Part shown: one piece after another, positions 16,288 to 23,645 of the stretch | Layout: each line of letters opens with the position of its first letter | How positions within the stretch are numbered: position 1 is the first letter of the stretch | Assembly (NCBI RefSeq): GCF_027886425.1 | Contig: NZ_CP115671.1 | Span: forward strand, 620,001-684,000 | Source: Brevundimonas vesicularis | Lineage (GTDB): Bacteria > Pseudomonadota > Alphaproteobacteria > Caulobacterales > Caulobacteraceae | Direction: 5' to 3' | DNA: 64,000 nucleotides | The notes under the pieces: model-generated | Databases searched by the model: none | Told to the model about the DNA's origin: nothing | Seen by the model: the letters and a program-made list of their open reading frames with translations, nothing else | Made by a program: the position numbers and the translations under genes

Positions 16288-17266
16288 GCGCCGCCCCCTT
16301 CGTCATCACCCGGACGCCCAGCGCCTTCAGCGCCGAACCCGCCCCATCCGTCAGGCGCTGCGCCCCGATCTTCGTCGCCGCGACGACCGCGCAGAGCCCT
16401 TCGTCCCAGCCCGCGTGATTGAGGTAGCTGGCCACGCCCGCTTCCCCCATCGCGTCCATGACGGCCGCCTTCACGTTCGCCGGTCCCGCCCAGCCCAGGA
16501 TGATCGGGGCCTGCGCCAGCGCGCCGTCGTCCGGCAGCCAGGCCATGAACCGATCCTCATCCAGCCAGCGGTCCAGGTTCATCGCCTTGCCCCGGCCGAA
16601 GTCAGGATCGCGGGCGACACAGGCCCGAACCGCGCTCAGCATCCGGTCGTCGGTCTCACGGCTGCGCTCGACGGCATTGAGCCATGACGCCTCGACCCGT
16701 GGCGGGGCGACCCGCTCCGGCGCCTTCGTCGCCCACGCCTTCCCTGCGGCCTCGCTCGCGCACGCACTCGCGGAGGGCTTTAGCCCTTGAGTAATTCTAT
16801 TCCCTATTTGGGCGACACCCGTGTCGCCCCTAGGGGTGACATCTGAGACATCTTGGGGCGACACCCGTGTCGCCCCAGTTTCTTCACGGGCGACACCCAT
16901 GTCGCCCCTAGGGGCGTCACCCGTGTCGCCCCACGCGGCCCGTTCAGCTTTTAGCCGTCGAACCGTCGAGGCATGTCCAACGTCTAGAGGCAGCTGATAG
17001 ATCGGCACCCTCTTGCCCCGGTGGATCTTCATCTGATCGGTCTTCAGCAGCAGGCCGCTAGCGACCAGGGCTTTCCGTCCCCGTTCGACGGTGCGCTCGT
17101 CCACCTCCATTTCCAGAGCTAAGACGGACACAAGCGCCCAAGCCTCACCCGCCGCATCGGCATAGGAGGCCATATGCACCAGCACCTGTTTGGCCGTGCG
17201 ATCAGGTTTACCTGCCCTGGTTAGGCAGCTTTGAGCTTTCGCCCACGTGACAGCGACATCGCTCAT
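16280..17266 (-). CDS. replication initiator with HTH domain and internal origin (lambda O-like)
   Basis: 328 residues. The N-terminal 90 residues form a winged-helix DNA-binding domain (KQVLVHMASYADAAGEAW, then VDERTVERGRKALVASGLL), as in phage replication initiators. Residues about 110-160 are a linker rich in R, G, D and T, encoded by palindromic iterons (16810-16931). The C-terminal half would recruit helicase or primase. An initiator that carries its own origin inside its gene is the lambda O design. No separate helicase loader is recognised next to it. Confidence 0.7.
   Translation of the reverse strand: MSDVAVTWAKAQSCLTRAGKPDRTAKQVLVHMASYADAAGEAWALVSVLALEMEVDERTVERGRKALVASGLLLKTDQMKIHRGKRVPIYQLPLDVGHASTVRRLKAERAAWGDTGDAPRGDMGVAREETGATRVSPQDVSDVTPRGDTGVAQIGNRITQGLKPSASACASEAAGKAWATKAPERVAPPRVEASWLNAVERSRETDDRMLSAVRACVARDPDFGRGKAMNLDRWLDEDRFMAWLPDDGALAQAPIILGWAGPANVKAAVMDAMGEAGVASYLNHAGWDEGLCAVVAATKIGAQRLTDGAGSALKALGVRVMTKGAAHG
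16787..16931. other. candidate phage replication origin: four palindromic iterons plus AT-rich flank
   Basis: Four copies of GGGCGACAC-CC-GTGTCGCCC, each a 9-base inverted repeat around CC, occur at 16810, 16856, 16888 and 16912 (copies 1 and 2 perfect, copy 3 with ATG for GTG, copy 4 with GTC for GAC). A half-site lies at 16832-16841. Beside copy 1 is a local AT-rich stretch (16787-16809, TTGAGTAATTCTATTCCCTA). Iterons inside the initiator gene with an AT-rich flank match the lambda origin plan. Confidence 0.7.
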
Positions 17267-17294
17267 GGTCGACCTCCGACCAGAGCAGCAGGCG

Positions 17295-17567
17295 TTAGAG
17301 CCGCGTCTCGTCCCAGTCGAAGCGTTCCAGCATGTAGTCCTGAAACTGTCTTTCGGTGCGCGCGTGCTTGCGGCTGTTGCAGCCCTTGCAGGCGGTGGCG
17401 AGATTGCGATCGTCGTCCCCGCCGTCCGGGTCCAGATGATCGATTGTCGCCGTCTCCGGCGGCTGAAGCGAGGGCGTCGTCATGATGACGCAGACCCGAC
17501 GGCAATAGCGACAGATGAGATTGTCGCGCACGAAGATGCGCATCCGCTGCGCCTTGCTGACCGCCAT
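17295..17567 (-). CDS. HNH endonuclease
   Basis: 90 residues. It shows an HNH nuclease with zinc ribbon: CRYCRRVC near residues 19-26, ATIDHLDPDGGDDDRN with the first His, and ACKGCNSRK with the second cysteine pair. Such small HNH proteins in tailed phages help terminase cut or act as free-standing nucleases. Located between the replication gene and small unknown genes of the early operon. Confidence 0.85.
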   Translation of the reverse strand: MAVSKAQRMRIFVRDNLICRYCRRVCVIMTTPSLQPPETATIDHLDPDGGDDDRNLATACKGCNSRKHARTERQFQDYMLERFDWDETRL

Positions 17568-17603
17568 AGCGATTCGCCTCCATTAGCTCATGCCCAGTAT
17601 GCC

Positions 17604-17945
17604 TCATGACAAGGCCCCCAGCGGCGCGCTGGGCGTCTTCAGTGCCAAGGCGCTGGTCCGCTCTATCGGCGGCAAGTCGGCCGCCGCCACGCGGGGCCGC
17701 AGCACCGTCTCCGGTGCGACCACGATCCGCCCGGCCTCGACAGCTTCCAGCGTGCTGATCGCGCGCCCCAGCTGCCCCATCTCGTTCAGCGTCTGGACCA
17801 TCAGCGCGTGCTGATGCTTCGGATCTTCCGCCCGCAGCGCCTCATCGCTGGCGATCTGACGGCGCACGTCCGCCACCGCCCGCAGCTGCTCGCGCAGCAG
17901 GTTCAAGGCCGCCTCGAACGCGCCGGCCTCCCCAAGCTTACTCAC
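17604..17945 (-). CDS. early phage protein, helical, unknown
   Basis: 113 residues from GTG 17945, which overlaps the previous stop (GTGA); a longer frame to 18053 would run through the preceding gene. It is predicted as a long helical hairpin (FEAALNLLREQLRAVADVRRQ ... and HALMVQTLNEMGQLGRAIST), followed by a proline- and alanine-rich tail. This layout resembles phage terminase-associated or DNA-binding accessory proteins, but no family is recognised. Confidence 0.6.
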   Translation of the reverse strand: MSKLGEAGAFEAALNLLREQLRAVADVRRQIASDEALRAEDPKHQHALMVQTLNEMGQLGRAISTLEAVEAGRIVVAPETVLRPRVAAADLPPIERTSALALKTPSAPLGALS

Positions 17946-18172
17946 ATCCACCCCCGTTCCCGGGCCAGCCAGGTCGGCATGGTCCAGATGTTCTCGTCCC
18001 GGCCCTCGCCGCGTTTCGCATGCGACTTCGGCGCCCACTGCGCGTCGCCCCAATCGTTGGTCTCAGCCAGCAGCCACGCCTTGTCGGTCTGCCCGTGCAG
18101 GACCATCGCCAGGGCGATCTCGCCCGCCTTCGGGGCCGGCCGAGCCGTTTCGCCGAACAGGTCACGCGTCAT
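17942..18172 (-). CDS. small early phage protein, unknown
   Basis: 76 residues, ATG overlapping the previous stop. Composition is mixed, with several tryptophans and a WAPKSHAKRGEGRDENIW segment. Proteins starting MTRDLFGE often are small phage accessory proteins; no activity can be assigned. Its coupling on both sides shows it is a real member of the early operon. Confidence 0.6.
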   Translation of the reverse strand: MTRDLFGETARPAPKAGEIALAMVLHGQTDKAWLLAETNDWGDAQWAPKSHAKRGEGRDENIWTMPTWLARERGWM

Positions 18173-18606
18173 GCCGCCACCTCGACGATGGCGGGCGTAT
18201 CAGGGCCGAATACGACCCGCCTCAGCGCGGCTGCTGCATTCGGGCGCATGCGATAGCCGACGCCCCAAACCGTCTCGATCCCGTCGTTGATGCCGACCGC
18301 CGCCATCGCCCGGCGCACCTTGTGCACCGTGACCTTGGCGCTCGTGCAGGGGTCGGCAAGATCGTCGAAGTGTCGGCAGGTCGCCCTCGCGATCGCGTCA
18401 TAGCGCACCGCGCGCCCCGCACGTTCAACCAGCAGGATGACAGCCTGCGACAGCAACGGGGCCAGACGCAGCGTCCTGGACCAGCGGTCGCGCACCTCAC
18501 CGTGGACGACGACGCTGCGATCTTCCGACGCCTGTCGCCGCCATTCGGCCAGCTCATCCTTCATCTGCGCCAGCTCGGCCGCCAGAAGATTGCACCGCTC
18601 ACACAT
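18169..18606 (-). CDS. winged-helix DNA-binding protein, OmpR/PhoB C-terminal type
   Basis: 145 residues. It begins MCERCNLLAAELAQMKDELA, a C-x2-C followed by a coiled-coil helix, then a complete winged helix: LLSQAVILLVERAGRAVRYD, then VTVHKVRRAMAAVGINDGI with the recognition helix, and ETVWGVGYRM as the wing. There is no receiver domain, so activity is not controlled by phosphorylation. A phage-borne, coiled-coil-dimerised transcription regulator is the likely role; the target is unknown. Confidence 0.75.
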   Translation of the reverse strand: MCERCNLLAAELAQMKDELAEWRRQASEDRSVVVHGEVRDRWSRTLRLAPLLSQAVILLVERAGRAVRYDAIARATCRHFDDLADPCTSAKVTVHKVRRAMAAVGINDGIETVWGVGYRMRPNAAAALRRVVFGPDTPAIVEVAA

Positions 18607-18949
18607 CGGGTGACCTCGCGATCTCGGCGAAGGCGATCACCGCATCGCCCTGATCCATCCAGATCCGCCAGCGCAGGCCGGCGAAGGCCTCCGGATCATG
18701 ATCGGCGGCGCGGAACGCCAGGACGTCGGGCGAGCAGTTCAGCCGATCGACGCCCAGCATCTTGCCGGCGCGACTGGTGACGCCCAGCACCACCCCGTCA
18801 TCATCGACGACTGCGACGGGCCAGGCTGCCCAGAGCCCGACAGTGGCGTTCAGGCACAGAACGACGATGTCGCCCGCAGCCGCAACGCGACGCACGCGGA
18901 CAGGCTCGCCGGGCGGGCGAGCGGGGAAGTTGACGATGTCGGCGGTCAT
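18599..18949 (-). CDS. early phage protein, unknown
   Basis: 116 residues, coupled by overlaps on both sides. It starts MTADIVNFPARPPGEPVRVRR, a basic leader also seen in spirit in other proteins of this phage, then a beta-rich middle (AGDIVVLCLNATVGLWAAWP) and VAVVDDDGVVLGVTSRAGKM. No domain is recognised. Confidence 0.55.
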   Translation of the reverse strand: MTADIVNFPARPPGEPVRVRRVAAAGDIVVLCLNATVGLWAAWPVAVVDDDGVVLGVTSRAGKMLGVDRLNCSPDVLAFRAADHDPEAFAGLRWRIWMDQGDAVIAFAEIARSPDV

Positions 18950-19419
18950 GGCTTGGCCGAGCCCCCGTCGTTCGCGGCAGCCGTCGCGGCCGCTTCGATG
19001 ATCGCGGTTGCGAGCCGAGGATCAGCCTGCAAACGCACCGCAGCCAGGAGGTGCCTGCCGAAAGCGGCGGAGGCGCTCGCCTTGGCCAGATCCTGCTTCG
19101 CTCGCTGAAAGCGCAGGTCGATCTCGGCCACAGCATCTCGCGCGACGGCAGGCGTCGGATCGAGGCCCAAGGCGAGCATTCGCCGCTCGACGCGTTTCAC
19201 CCCCATTGCGGCGAAGCCGAGCGCCGAGCGGGCGCGATCCATCCACCCCGCGTCGAACTGGCCACTCAGCTTCGCCGCGCCGATCTGGCATTCGATATCG
19301 CCTTTGTCGTCGCGCAGCGTCTCCAGCCAGTCGCGAAGTTGGTCGGGATCAATGCAAGCAGCGATGTCGCGAATAGTGATGTCGGGGATGTCATAGTCTT
19401 CGTCGTGAACGAAACCCAT
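18946..19419 (-). CDS. early phage protein, helical, unknown
   Basis: 157 residues, highly helical: an acidic N-terminus, then regular helices (LRDWLETLRDDKGDIECQIG ... AVAEIDLRFQRAKQDLAKAS). Possible DNA-metabolism or regulatory accessory protein; no motif recognised. Overlaps both neighbours by one to four bases. Confidence 0.55.
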   Translation of the reverse strand: MGFVHDEDYDIPDITIRDIAACIDPDQLRDWLETLRDDKGDIECQIGAAKLSGQFDAGWMDRARSALGFAAMGVKRVERRMLALGLDPTPAVARDAVAEIDLRFQRAKQDLAKASASAAFGRHLLAAVRLQADPRLATAIIEAAATAAANDGGSAKP

Positions 19420-20069
19420 CAGGCCGCCCTCGCCAGTTCGGGTTTCAGACGATCGGCCAGCGCCTCGACGTCGACGTCAAACAGGTCGGCCAGGTCGCCG
19501 ATCGGCACGCCGCGCGAGAGGTAGATCCGCGACCATCGCACCATGTTGTCGCTGACGGCCTTTAGCGTTTCGACCGCGCCGGACCGCGCCGGCGTCGGCC
19601 GCGAACGAACCGGGTTTGTCGCGGTGGGACGGGGACGATCGGGTTCGGGGGGCTGGGCGGGCGGCGGTGGCGGGGGCGCAGGCGGCGGGGCGAGCGGGCG
19701 ATCCGGGCGCATCTGAACCGGCGAGGGCTTACGCGCCGACGCATCCGCGTCCGCCGCCTTTGGCTGTGGGCGCGCGCCATCCAGCACGCCGCCCGTCCGC
19801 AGCGCCTCCGCGACGGTCAGGAGGTGATCCGCCTCGATGTCCGCGTTGCGCAGCATGGACGGGGCCAGCCGCGACCGATCGACCTTGAACACGCCGGCGA
19901 CGTCGCGGGGCTTCAGCTTCAGCGCCGTCATCAGGCCCGCCGCCGCGATCAGCCGGGCGCGTTTGTTGCCATGGGCAGGGCCGAACACGGCCTGCGGATC
20001 CGCGCCCGTCATCCGACACGCCGCCACGACCGCGAGCGCCACATGGGCGGCGGTAATCTGTCCTGTCAT
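19419..20069 (-). CDS. two-headed putative DNA-binding phage protein with proline-rich linker
   Basis: About 216 residues from ATG 20069, which overlaps the previous stop. Residues 1-90 look like a helical DNA-binding domain (RARLIAAAGLMTALKLKPRD, VAGVFKVDRSRLAPSMLRN), reminiscent of the C-terminal domain of DnaA. Residues 100-155 are a proline-rich linker. The C-terminal 60 residues contain a second HTH-like unit (RGVPIGDLADLFDVDVEALADR). Two DNA-binding heads on a flexible linker suggest a bridging or regulatory role. The palindrome copy at 19604 is in the linker-coding part. Confidence 0.55.
   Translation of the reverse strand: MTGQITAAHVALAVVAACRMTGADPQAVFGPAHGNKRARLIAAAGLMTALKLKPRDVAGVFKVDRSRLAPSMLRNADIEADHLLTVAEALRTGGVLDGARPQPKAADADASARKPSPVQMRPDRPLAPPPAPPPPPPAQPPEPDRPRPTATNPVRSRPTPARSGAVETLKAVSDNMVRWSRIYLSRGVPIGDLADLFDVDVEALADRLKPELARAA
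19604..19620. repeat. dispersed 17-base palindrome, copy 3
   Basis: AACGAACC-G-GGTTTGTC: the core CGAACC-G-GGTT is kept, with one changed base in each arm. On the minus strand it encodes TNPVR, as copies 1 and 4 do in their own genes. Confidence 0.6.
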
Positions 20070-20467
20070 CCCCACACCTCCGGACGGCCGCGATGGGCCT
20101 GTCGAAAATCCCGGTCCGCTAGGCCGGTCAGCTGCTGATCCAAAAACATCGAAAGGTCGGCGACCGAGGCCGCCAGTCGCCGTCGCACCTCGCCGGGCGT
20201 CTCGCGCCGAGCGAATGCCTTTGCCGCCAGCACGAAGGCTTTCGCGGCGTCCGTCGTCGCCGCCCCGGCTTCGCGCGCAAACACCTCGGTCGAGGCGCCG
20301 TTGACCCGGTTGCCCAGGCTGGCCAGACGCAGTTCGGCGTCCTGACCAAACGCCTCCTCGGCAGCGTCATCGGCGCAGGCCTTGGCCAGCTCGACCAGAC
20401 CGCGCCAATCGGCCCGGCTCTTGACCCCGGCCGGTCGCGGCTGCGGTTTGCCGGGGCGCCGGTTCAC
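20066..20467 (-). CDS. early phage protein, unknown
   Basis: 133 residues from a GTG start overlapping the previous stop (GTGA). Basic N-terminus rich in R, P and K, then alanine-rich helices. No motif. Translational coupling to both neighbours supports it as a true gene. Confidence 0.55.
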   Translation of the reverse strand: MNRRPGKPQPRPAGVKSRADWRGLVELAKACADDAAEEAFGQDAELRLASLGNRVNGASTEVFAREAGAATTDAAKAFVLAAKAFARRETPGEVRRRLAASVADLSMFLDQQLTGLADRDFRQAHRGRPEVWG

Positions 20468-20910
20468 TGAGCGGCCTCCCAGGCTTCAGCCAGCCGCGAC
20501 ACGACGACCAGATCGGCGGGTGTCAGGCCGAACCCCTTGTCGCGGAAGGTCAGGCCCAGCCGCGCCTTGGCGATCTCTCGCGCCGTGACGCAGACCGCGC
20601 GCGCCGCGCCGCCGCCGGCGATGCCCTGGGCCAACTGTGCGCTGGGCAGAACGGCGCCATTGGCGTGCCACAGACGGGCGACGATGGCCGCTGCATCCTT
20701 ACCCAGGCCAGCCTTCACCAGCGCCCGTTCCGCCTTTTCGCGCGGCGACAGGGCCGGTTTGACGGTGGGCACGGCGGGCATGGACGCGTCGAACTTGCGC
20801 CGCAGCTCCAGCTCCGAACATCCGGTCATCCCGGCGATCGCGCTCCAGCTGGCGCGTAGGGCGCGTTTGCGCAGCACGAAGTCAGCATCGACGTGATCGA
20901 TCCGCGTCAT
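20464..20910 (-). CDS. putative HTH phage protein
   Basis: 148 residues from ATG 20910 (MTRIDHVDADFVLRKRA), which overlaps the previous stop (ATGA); the longer frame upstream is a shadow of the preceding gene. An N-terminal HTH-like segment (LRASWSAIAGMTGCSELELR) and a C-terminal helical region (VCVTAREIAKARLGLTFRD) suggest DNA binding. Family unknown. Confidence 0.55.
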   Translation of the reverse strand: MTRIDHVDADFVLRKRALRASWSAIAGMTGCSELELRRKFDASMPAVPTVKPALSPREKAERALVKAGLGKDAAAIVARLWHANGAVLPSAQLAQGIAGGGAARAVCVTAREIAKARLGLTFRDKGFGLTPADLVVVSRLAEAWEAAQ

Positions 20911-21155
20911 GCCGCCGCTCCCATCGCGATACGGCCGAGGCCGCGATCCAGCTTGGCCAGTAGGGCGTCGTGCCGGTCGGACGCGTCGCCGATATCCGAG
21001 CGCCAGAACCGCAACAGCGGCTCGCTGGCGACATTGCACGGCGCGTCGCGCAGCCGCGCCCGCACCATCGGCGGCAGGGCGTCAAAGGCCGCCATGTCCT
21101 TTTGCGGGGTCGTCGGGCACACGCCCAAGCCAGTGCGGAACGTGTTGCCGCTCAT
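20907..21155 (-). CDS. small early phage protein, unknown
   Basis: 82 residues from ATG 21155, overlapping the previous stop. Sequence features: FDALPPMVRARLRDAPCN and a C-terminal helix HDALLAKLDRGLGRIAMGAA. No recognised family. A coupled member of the early operon. Confidence 0.55.
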   Translation of the reverse strand: MSGNTFRTGLGVCPTTPQKDMAAFDALPPMVRARLRDAPCNVASEPLLRFWRSDIGDASDRHDALLAKLDRGLGRIAMGAAA

Positions 21156-21616
21156 CGCGCCGCCGCCTCTCTGGGCCGCATCGCCTCGGCTAGGGCCTGA
21201 CGCGCCTGGTGCAGATCTTCGAAGAAGGCGTCCAGCATCACGCCGATCTCGGCGCCCTCGCGCGGATCGACCTGACCATCCGCCATCGCCGCGCGCACCG
21301 CCTTGGACAGGTCGCCGCCACGCTCGATGACGTCTGCCACCTCGTCGCGCAGGCACCCGACCACGTCGCCGGCCGGGCGCGCCTCGGCCATGGCGGCCGT
21401 GACAATCGGCTGGCCGCAATAGGCTTCCAGGCACAGGACGATGTCGATCGGCAGGAAGTCGGGGCCGTCGGGCCGCTGGCAACGGGACAGGTGCGGCACC
21501 GAATAGGGCCGGCATGATTCCGCGCAGGCGGCCGAGGCCTCTTCCAGCCCGCCGCAGGCCTTGATCAGCAGCTTCGTCTTCAGCTTCAGCCAGCGGTTCG
21601 GCGCGATCTCGCTCAT
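21152..21616 (-). CDS. phage regulatory protein, CII/CP76-like
   Basis: 154 residues from ATG 21616. It has the layout I associate with phage CII-type regulators of the CP76 family: LLIKACGGLEEASAACA followed by LSRCQRPDGPDFLPIDIVLC and LEAYCGQPIVTAAMAEA. The C-terminal half is helical. Second gene of the operon, behind the Cro-like gene, as cII follows cro in lambda-like phages. Role in the lysis-lysogeny decision is inferred. Confidence 0.6.
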   Translation of the reverse strand: MSEIAPNRWLKLKTKLLIKACGGLEEASAACAESCRPYSVPHLSRCQRPDGPDFLPIDIVLCLEAYCGQPIVTAAMAEARPAGDVVGCLRDEVADVIERGGDLSKAVRAAMADGQVDPREGAEIGVMLDAFFEDLHQARQALAEAMRPREAAAR

Positions 21617-21927
21617 GCCGCACCTCCTGCTGGGGAGAAAACGGCCAAGCTTTTCTCGGCGCCATGATCCGCGCCCGGCGCCACAACCGAGCTGTCGCCG
21701 CTTCCAGAAAGTTTCTCCCGATGAGCCGCCAACTCCTTGCTGACAGACCAAGCGGGCACCTTCCCACCACTCCACGCCTCAATGCGAAGCGCCAGCCGCA
21801 AAGAGGCGTCGCGCTTCCCGTTTTCGATGTCGCTCAGCCAGCCGACCGATTTCTCGGAAAGACCGAGCTCAGCAGCGGTCTGAGCCAACGTGAGGCCGAG
21901 AGCCTTGCGGTGATCAATGAAAGCCAT
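21613..21927 (-). CDS. Cro/CI-type HTH repressor, first gene of the early operon
   Basis: 104 residues. An XRE-family helix-turn-helix occupies residues 8-60 (LGLTLAQTAAELGLSEKSVG, then WLSDIENGKRDASLRLALRI), with a disordered C-terminus and no peptidase domain. A perfect 21-base operator palindrome starts 5 bases upstream of its ATG, which points to autoregulation. It opens the minus-strand early operon, the Cro position. Confidence 0.8.
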   Translation of the reverse strand: MAFIDHRKALGLTLAQTAAELGLSEKSVGWLSDIENGKRDASLRLALRIEAWSGGKVPAWSVSKELAAHREKLSGSGDSSVVAPGADHGAEKSLAVFSPAGGAA

Positions 21928-21932
21928 GGCCT

Positions 21933-21953
21933 ATGTTCACTTCAAGTGAACAT
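21933..21953. promoter_or_regulatory. phage operator, perfect palindrome
   Basis: 10-base arms ATGTTCACTT and AAGTGAACAT around a single C, between the divergent HTH genes. The core TTCACTT...AAGTGAA recurs in weaker form at 22004-22020 and again at 23501-23541, marking a set of repressor sites. Confidence 0.85.
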
Positions 21954-22003
21954 GGCGTCAAGCCAAGATTTTCACCCAGAGCTTACAGACAGTCGGAGGC
22001 CGT

Positions 22004-22020
22004 TTTCACATGATATGAAC
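22004..22020. promoter_or_regulatory. second, weaker operator site
   Basis: TTTCACATGATATGAAC: half-sites TTCA and TGAAC with a 7-base spacer, matching the outer parts of the strong operator at 21933. It lies directly over the start region of the plus-strand HTH gene. Confidence 0.5.
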
Positions 22021-22335
22021 ATGGCCGCACCCGATCGCCCCCTCTGGTATCTTCAGGAATGGTTCGCTACCCAAGGCAGGATCCAACGCGACCTCATCAC
22101 CAAACTCGACTGGTTGCCCGCCAAGGCAAACAAGGTTTGGCATGGCGTTCAGATCGCTAAGCTGGATGAGGTCGCCGAGATTGCTGACCTTCTGAATATC
22201 GCTCCCTGGGAGCTGCTAATGGCGCCCGACGAAGCCATGAAACTAAGGCGGCTGAAATCCGTGCTCGCTGAGGTCGCTCAACCCACGCCTACGCAGGACG
22301 ATGTTGCGACCCCGCGTACCGGAACTAACGGATGA
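22015..22335 (+). CDS. HTH repressor-like protein, divergent from early operon
   Basis: About 106 residues. Start uncertain: ATG 22015 or 22021 (MAAPDRPLWYLQEWF) are the best fits, with GGAGG at 21995-21999 rather far away; ATG 21952 is also in frame but lies inside the operator. The XRE-like HTH is spread over residues 10-70 (QGRIQRDLITKLDWLPAKAN, VADL and NIAPWELLMAPDEAM). No peptidase domain is present, so it is unlikely to be cleaved like CI. Probably the lysogenic partner of the Cro-like protein; the next gene overlaps its end by 4 bases. Confidence 0.65.
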   Translation: MNMAAPDRPLWYLQEWFATQGRIQRDLITKLDWLPAKANKVWHGVQIAKLDEVAEIADLLNIAPWELLMAPDEAMKLRRLKSVLAEVAQPTPTQDDVATPRTGTNG

Positions 22336-23186
22336 TCGCAGCCGCGTTCTCTTCTGCTGTTTTGGCGCTGGCTGCGAGCGAACAGCGGGATTGGCCAAGC
22401 GCGGGCGGCTTTGACATCTTCCAAATGGAGGATGGCTGCGCTCTAGAGACCGATTATGCCATACCTGGACGGTCGCCGGTCAATCTCTCGGTCTGGAGCG
22501 ACGGTGACAAGACCATGTTGGCAATGACCAGCATGGATTGGTCCGCCAAAGACGGAGAGCGATATGATCTTCGCTTTCAGATCGGTGGATGGGCCTATAC
22601 CGGCCGCGTCAGAGGCATCGTCACCGACTACGTAAACAAGGGCTTTGTTGCCAACTTCGAACAAGAGTTTCTCGAAGCCTTTGCAGCAGCGCCAAGCCTG
22701 TTCGTGACCCGCGATGAGTCTGTCGTCGCAAACCTCAGCCTGCAGGGGACCGCTGCCGCGACCAACGTGCTGCGACGCTGTATAACCCATGTCGCGCGCA
22801 GTAACGCCGCACAGGCCGAGCGAGAGCGCCGGTTTGACTACATCGCAGCAGATCCCTTCGCGGCTAAGCCCGCCGAGCAGGCCGAGGCCCAGTCGGAGGG
22901 ACCGAGGCCGACAGTCATCACAAACATTTCGTGGGCACGGCAACCTCGGCCAGAGTTTCCAGCGAGAGCGTTGGAGCGAGGGACGAAATCAGCCTCGGTG
23001 ACGCTTCAGTGCGTGGCACAAAAGAGCGGCTCTTTAGCCAGTTGCTCAATCGTGTCGGAGAGCCCGGCCGGCGAAGGTTTCGGACGCGAGGCGATACGAG
23101 CCGCCACACAAGCGAGGCTGTCGCCTGAGACTGCCGACCAGGCGCCCGCCACAGTCCGCTTCGTGGTGTCCTTCAGTCTGCTTTAG
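22332..23186 (+). CDS. secreted TonB C-terminal domain protein, possible lysogenic conversion gene
   Basis: 284 residues with a hydrophobic N-terminus (MIAAAFSSAVLALAAS) that reads as a signal peptide. Residues 30-160 are a beta-rich domain of unknown type. Residues about 205-284 form a TonB C-terminal domain (RQPRPEFPARALERGT, then ASVTLQCVAQKSGSLASCSI and GFGREAIRAATQARLSPE). It lacks the long proline-rich periplasmic span and membrane anchor of a true TonB. It is coupled to the repressor-like gene and so probably expressed in the lysogen. A moron that alters the envelope, or blocks entry of TonB-dependent phages, is an inference. Confidence 0.75.
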   Translation: MIAAAFSSAVLALAASEQRDWPSAGGFDIFQMEDGCALETDYAIPGRSPVNLSVWSDGDKTMLAMTSMDWSAKDGERYDLRFQIGGWAYTGRVRGIVTDYVNKGFVANFEQEFLEAFAAAPSLFVTRDESVVANLSLQGTAAATNVLRRCITHVARSNAAQAERERRFDYIAADPFAAKPAEQAEAQSEGPRPTVITNISWARQPRPEFPARALERGTKSASVTLQCVAQKSGSLASCSIVSESPAGEGFGREAIRAATQARLSPETADQAPATVRFVVSFSLL

Positions 23187-23419
23187 GCCGCCTCGTTCGG
23201 CACGTCGCCGATCGTCGCCAAGACCTCGACCTCGGTCCACTGATCGCCACTGGCGCTTGTCTCGATCCGATAGAAGACCGCGCCGGCGACGCGCTCAGCC
23301 ATCTGCTTTCCGCGCTTGAAGGCTTGAGCCTCGGTATCGCAACGCACGATATCGGCGGGATGCAGTTCGCCGTTCAGGCGCTTGAACGGCTGAACCACAT
23401 AGGTCTGTTCGTCAGCCAT
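23183..23419 (-). CDS. small phage protein, unknown
   Basis: 78 residues, minus strand, convergent with the TonB-domain gene (overlap of 4 bases at the stops) and divergent from the right-arm operon. It is beta-rich with VVQPFKRLNGELHPADIVRC and AFKRGKQMAERVAGAVFYRI, like a single small nucleic-acid or peptide-binding domain. Its promoter faces the operator cluster at 23501-23541, so it is likely under repressor control. Confidence 0.6.
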   Translation of the reverse strand: MADEQTYVVQPFKRLNGELHPADIVRCDTEAQAFKRGKQMAERVAGAVFYRIETSASGDQWTEVEVLATIGDVPNEAA

Positions 23420-23500
23420 TCTGGCCCTCCAAATCTTAACGGCAGTGATTCCGTGAGAGTGATCAGGAGTCCAGCCTCCCTACGACAAAACCGGACGAAT

Positions 23501-23541
23501 ATTCACACAGAGTGATATTTTCACTTGACGTGAATATTCAC
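23501..23541. promoter_or_regulatory. operator cluster before the right-arm operon
   Basis: Three overlapping sites with the same half-sites as the operator at 21933: ATTCAC-ACAGA-GTGAT (23501-23516), TTCAC-TTGAC-GTGAA (23520-23534) and the perfect 12-base palindrome GTGAATATTCAC (23530-23541). They lie between two divergent genes and should let the phage repressor control the right arm. Confidence 0.75.
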
Positions 23542-23645
23542 CTAGGATGACTATGCCTTGTCCGCACCGACAAGGCGTTGCCCTAGCGCCACCGGCAATC
23601 CCGCCGGGTCCGGTGCGGACACCCACCCACGGGAGCGTCCGCGCC

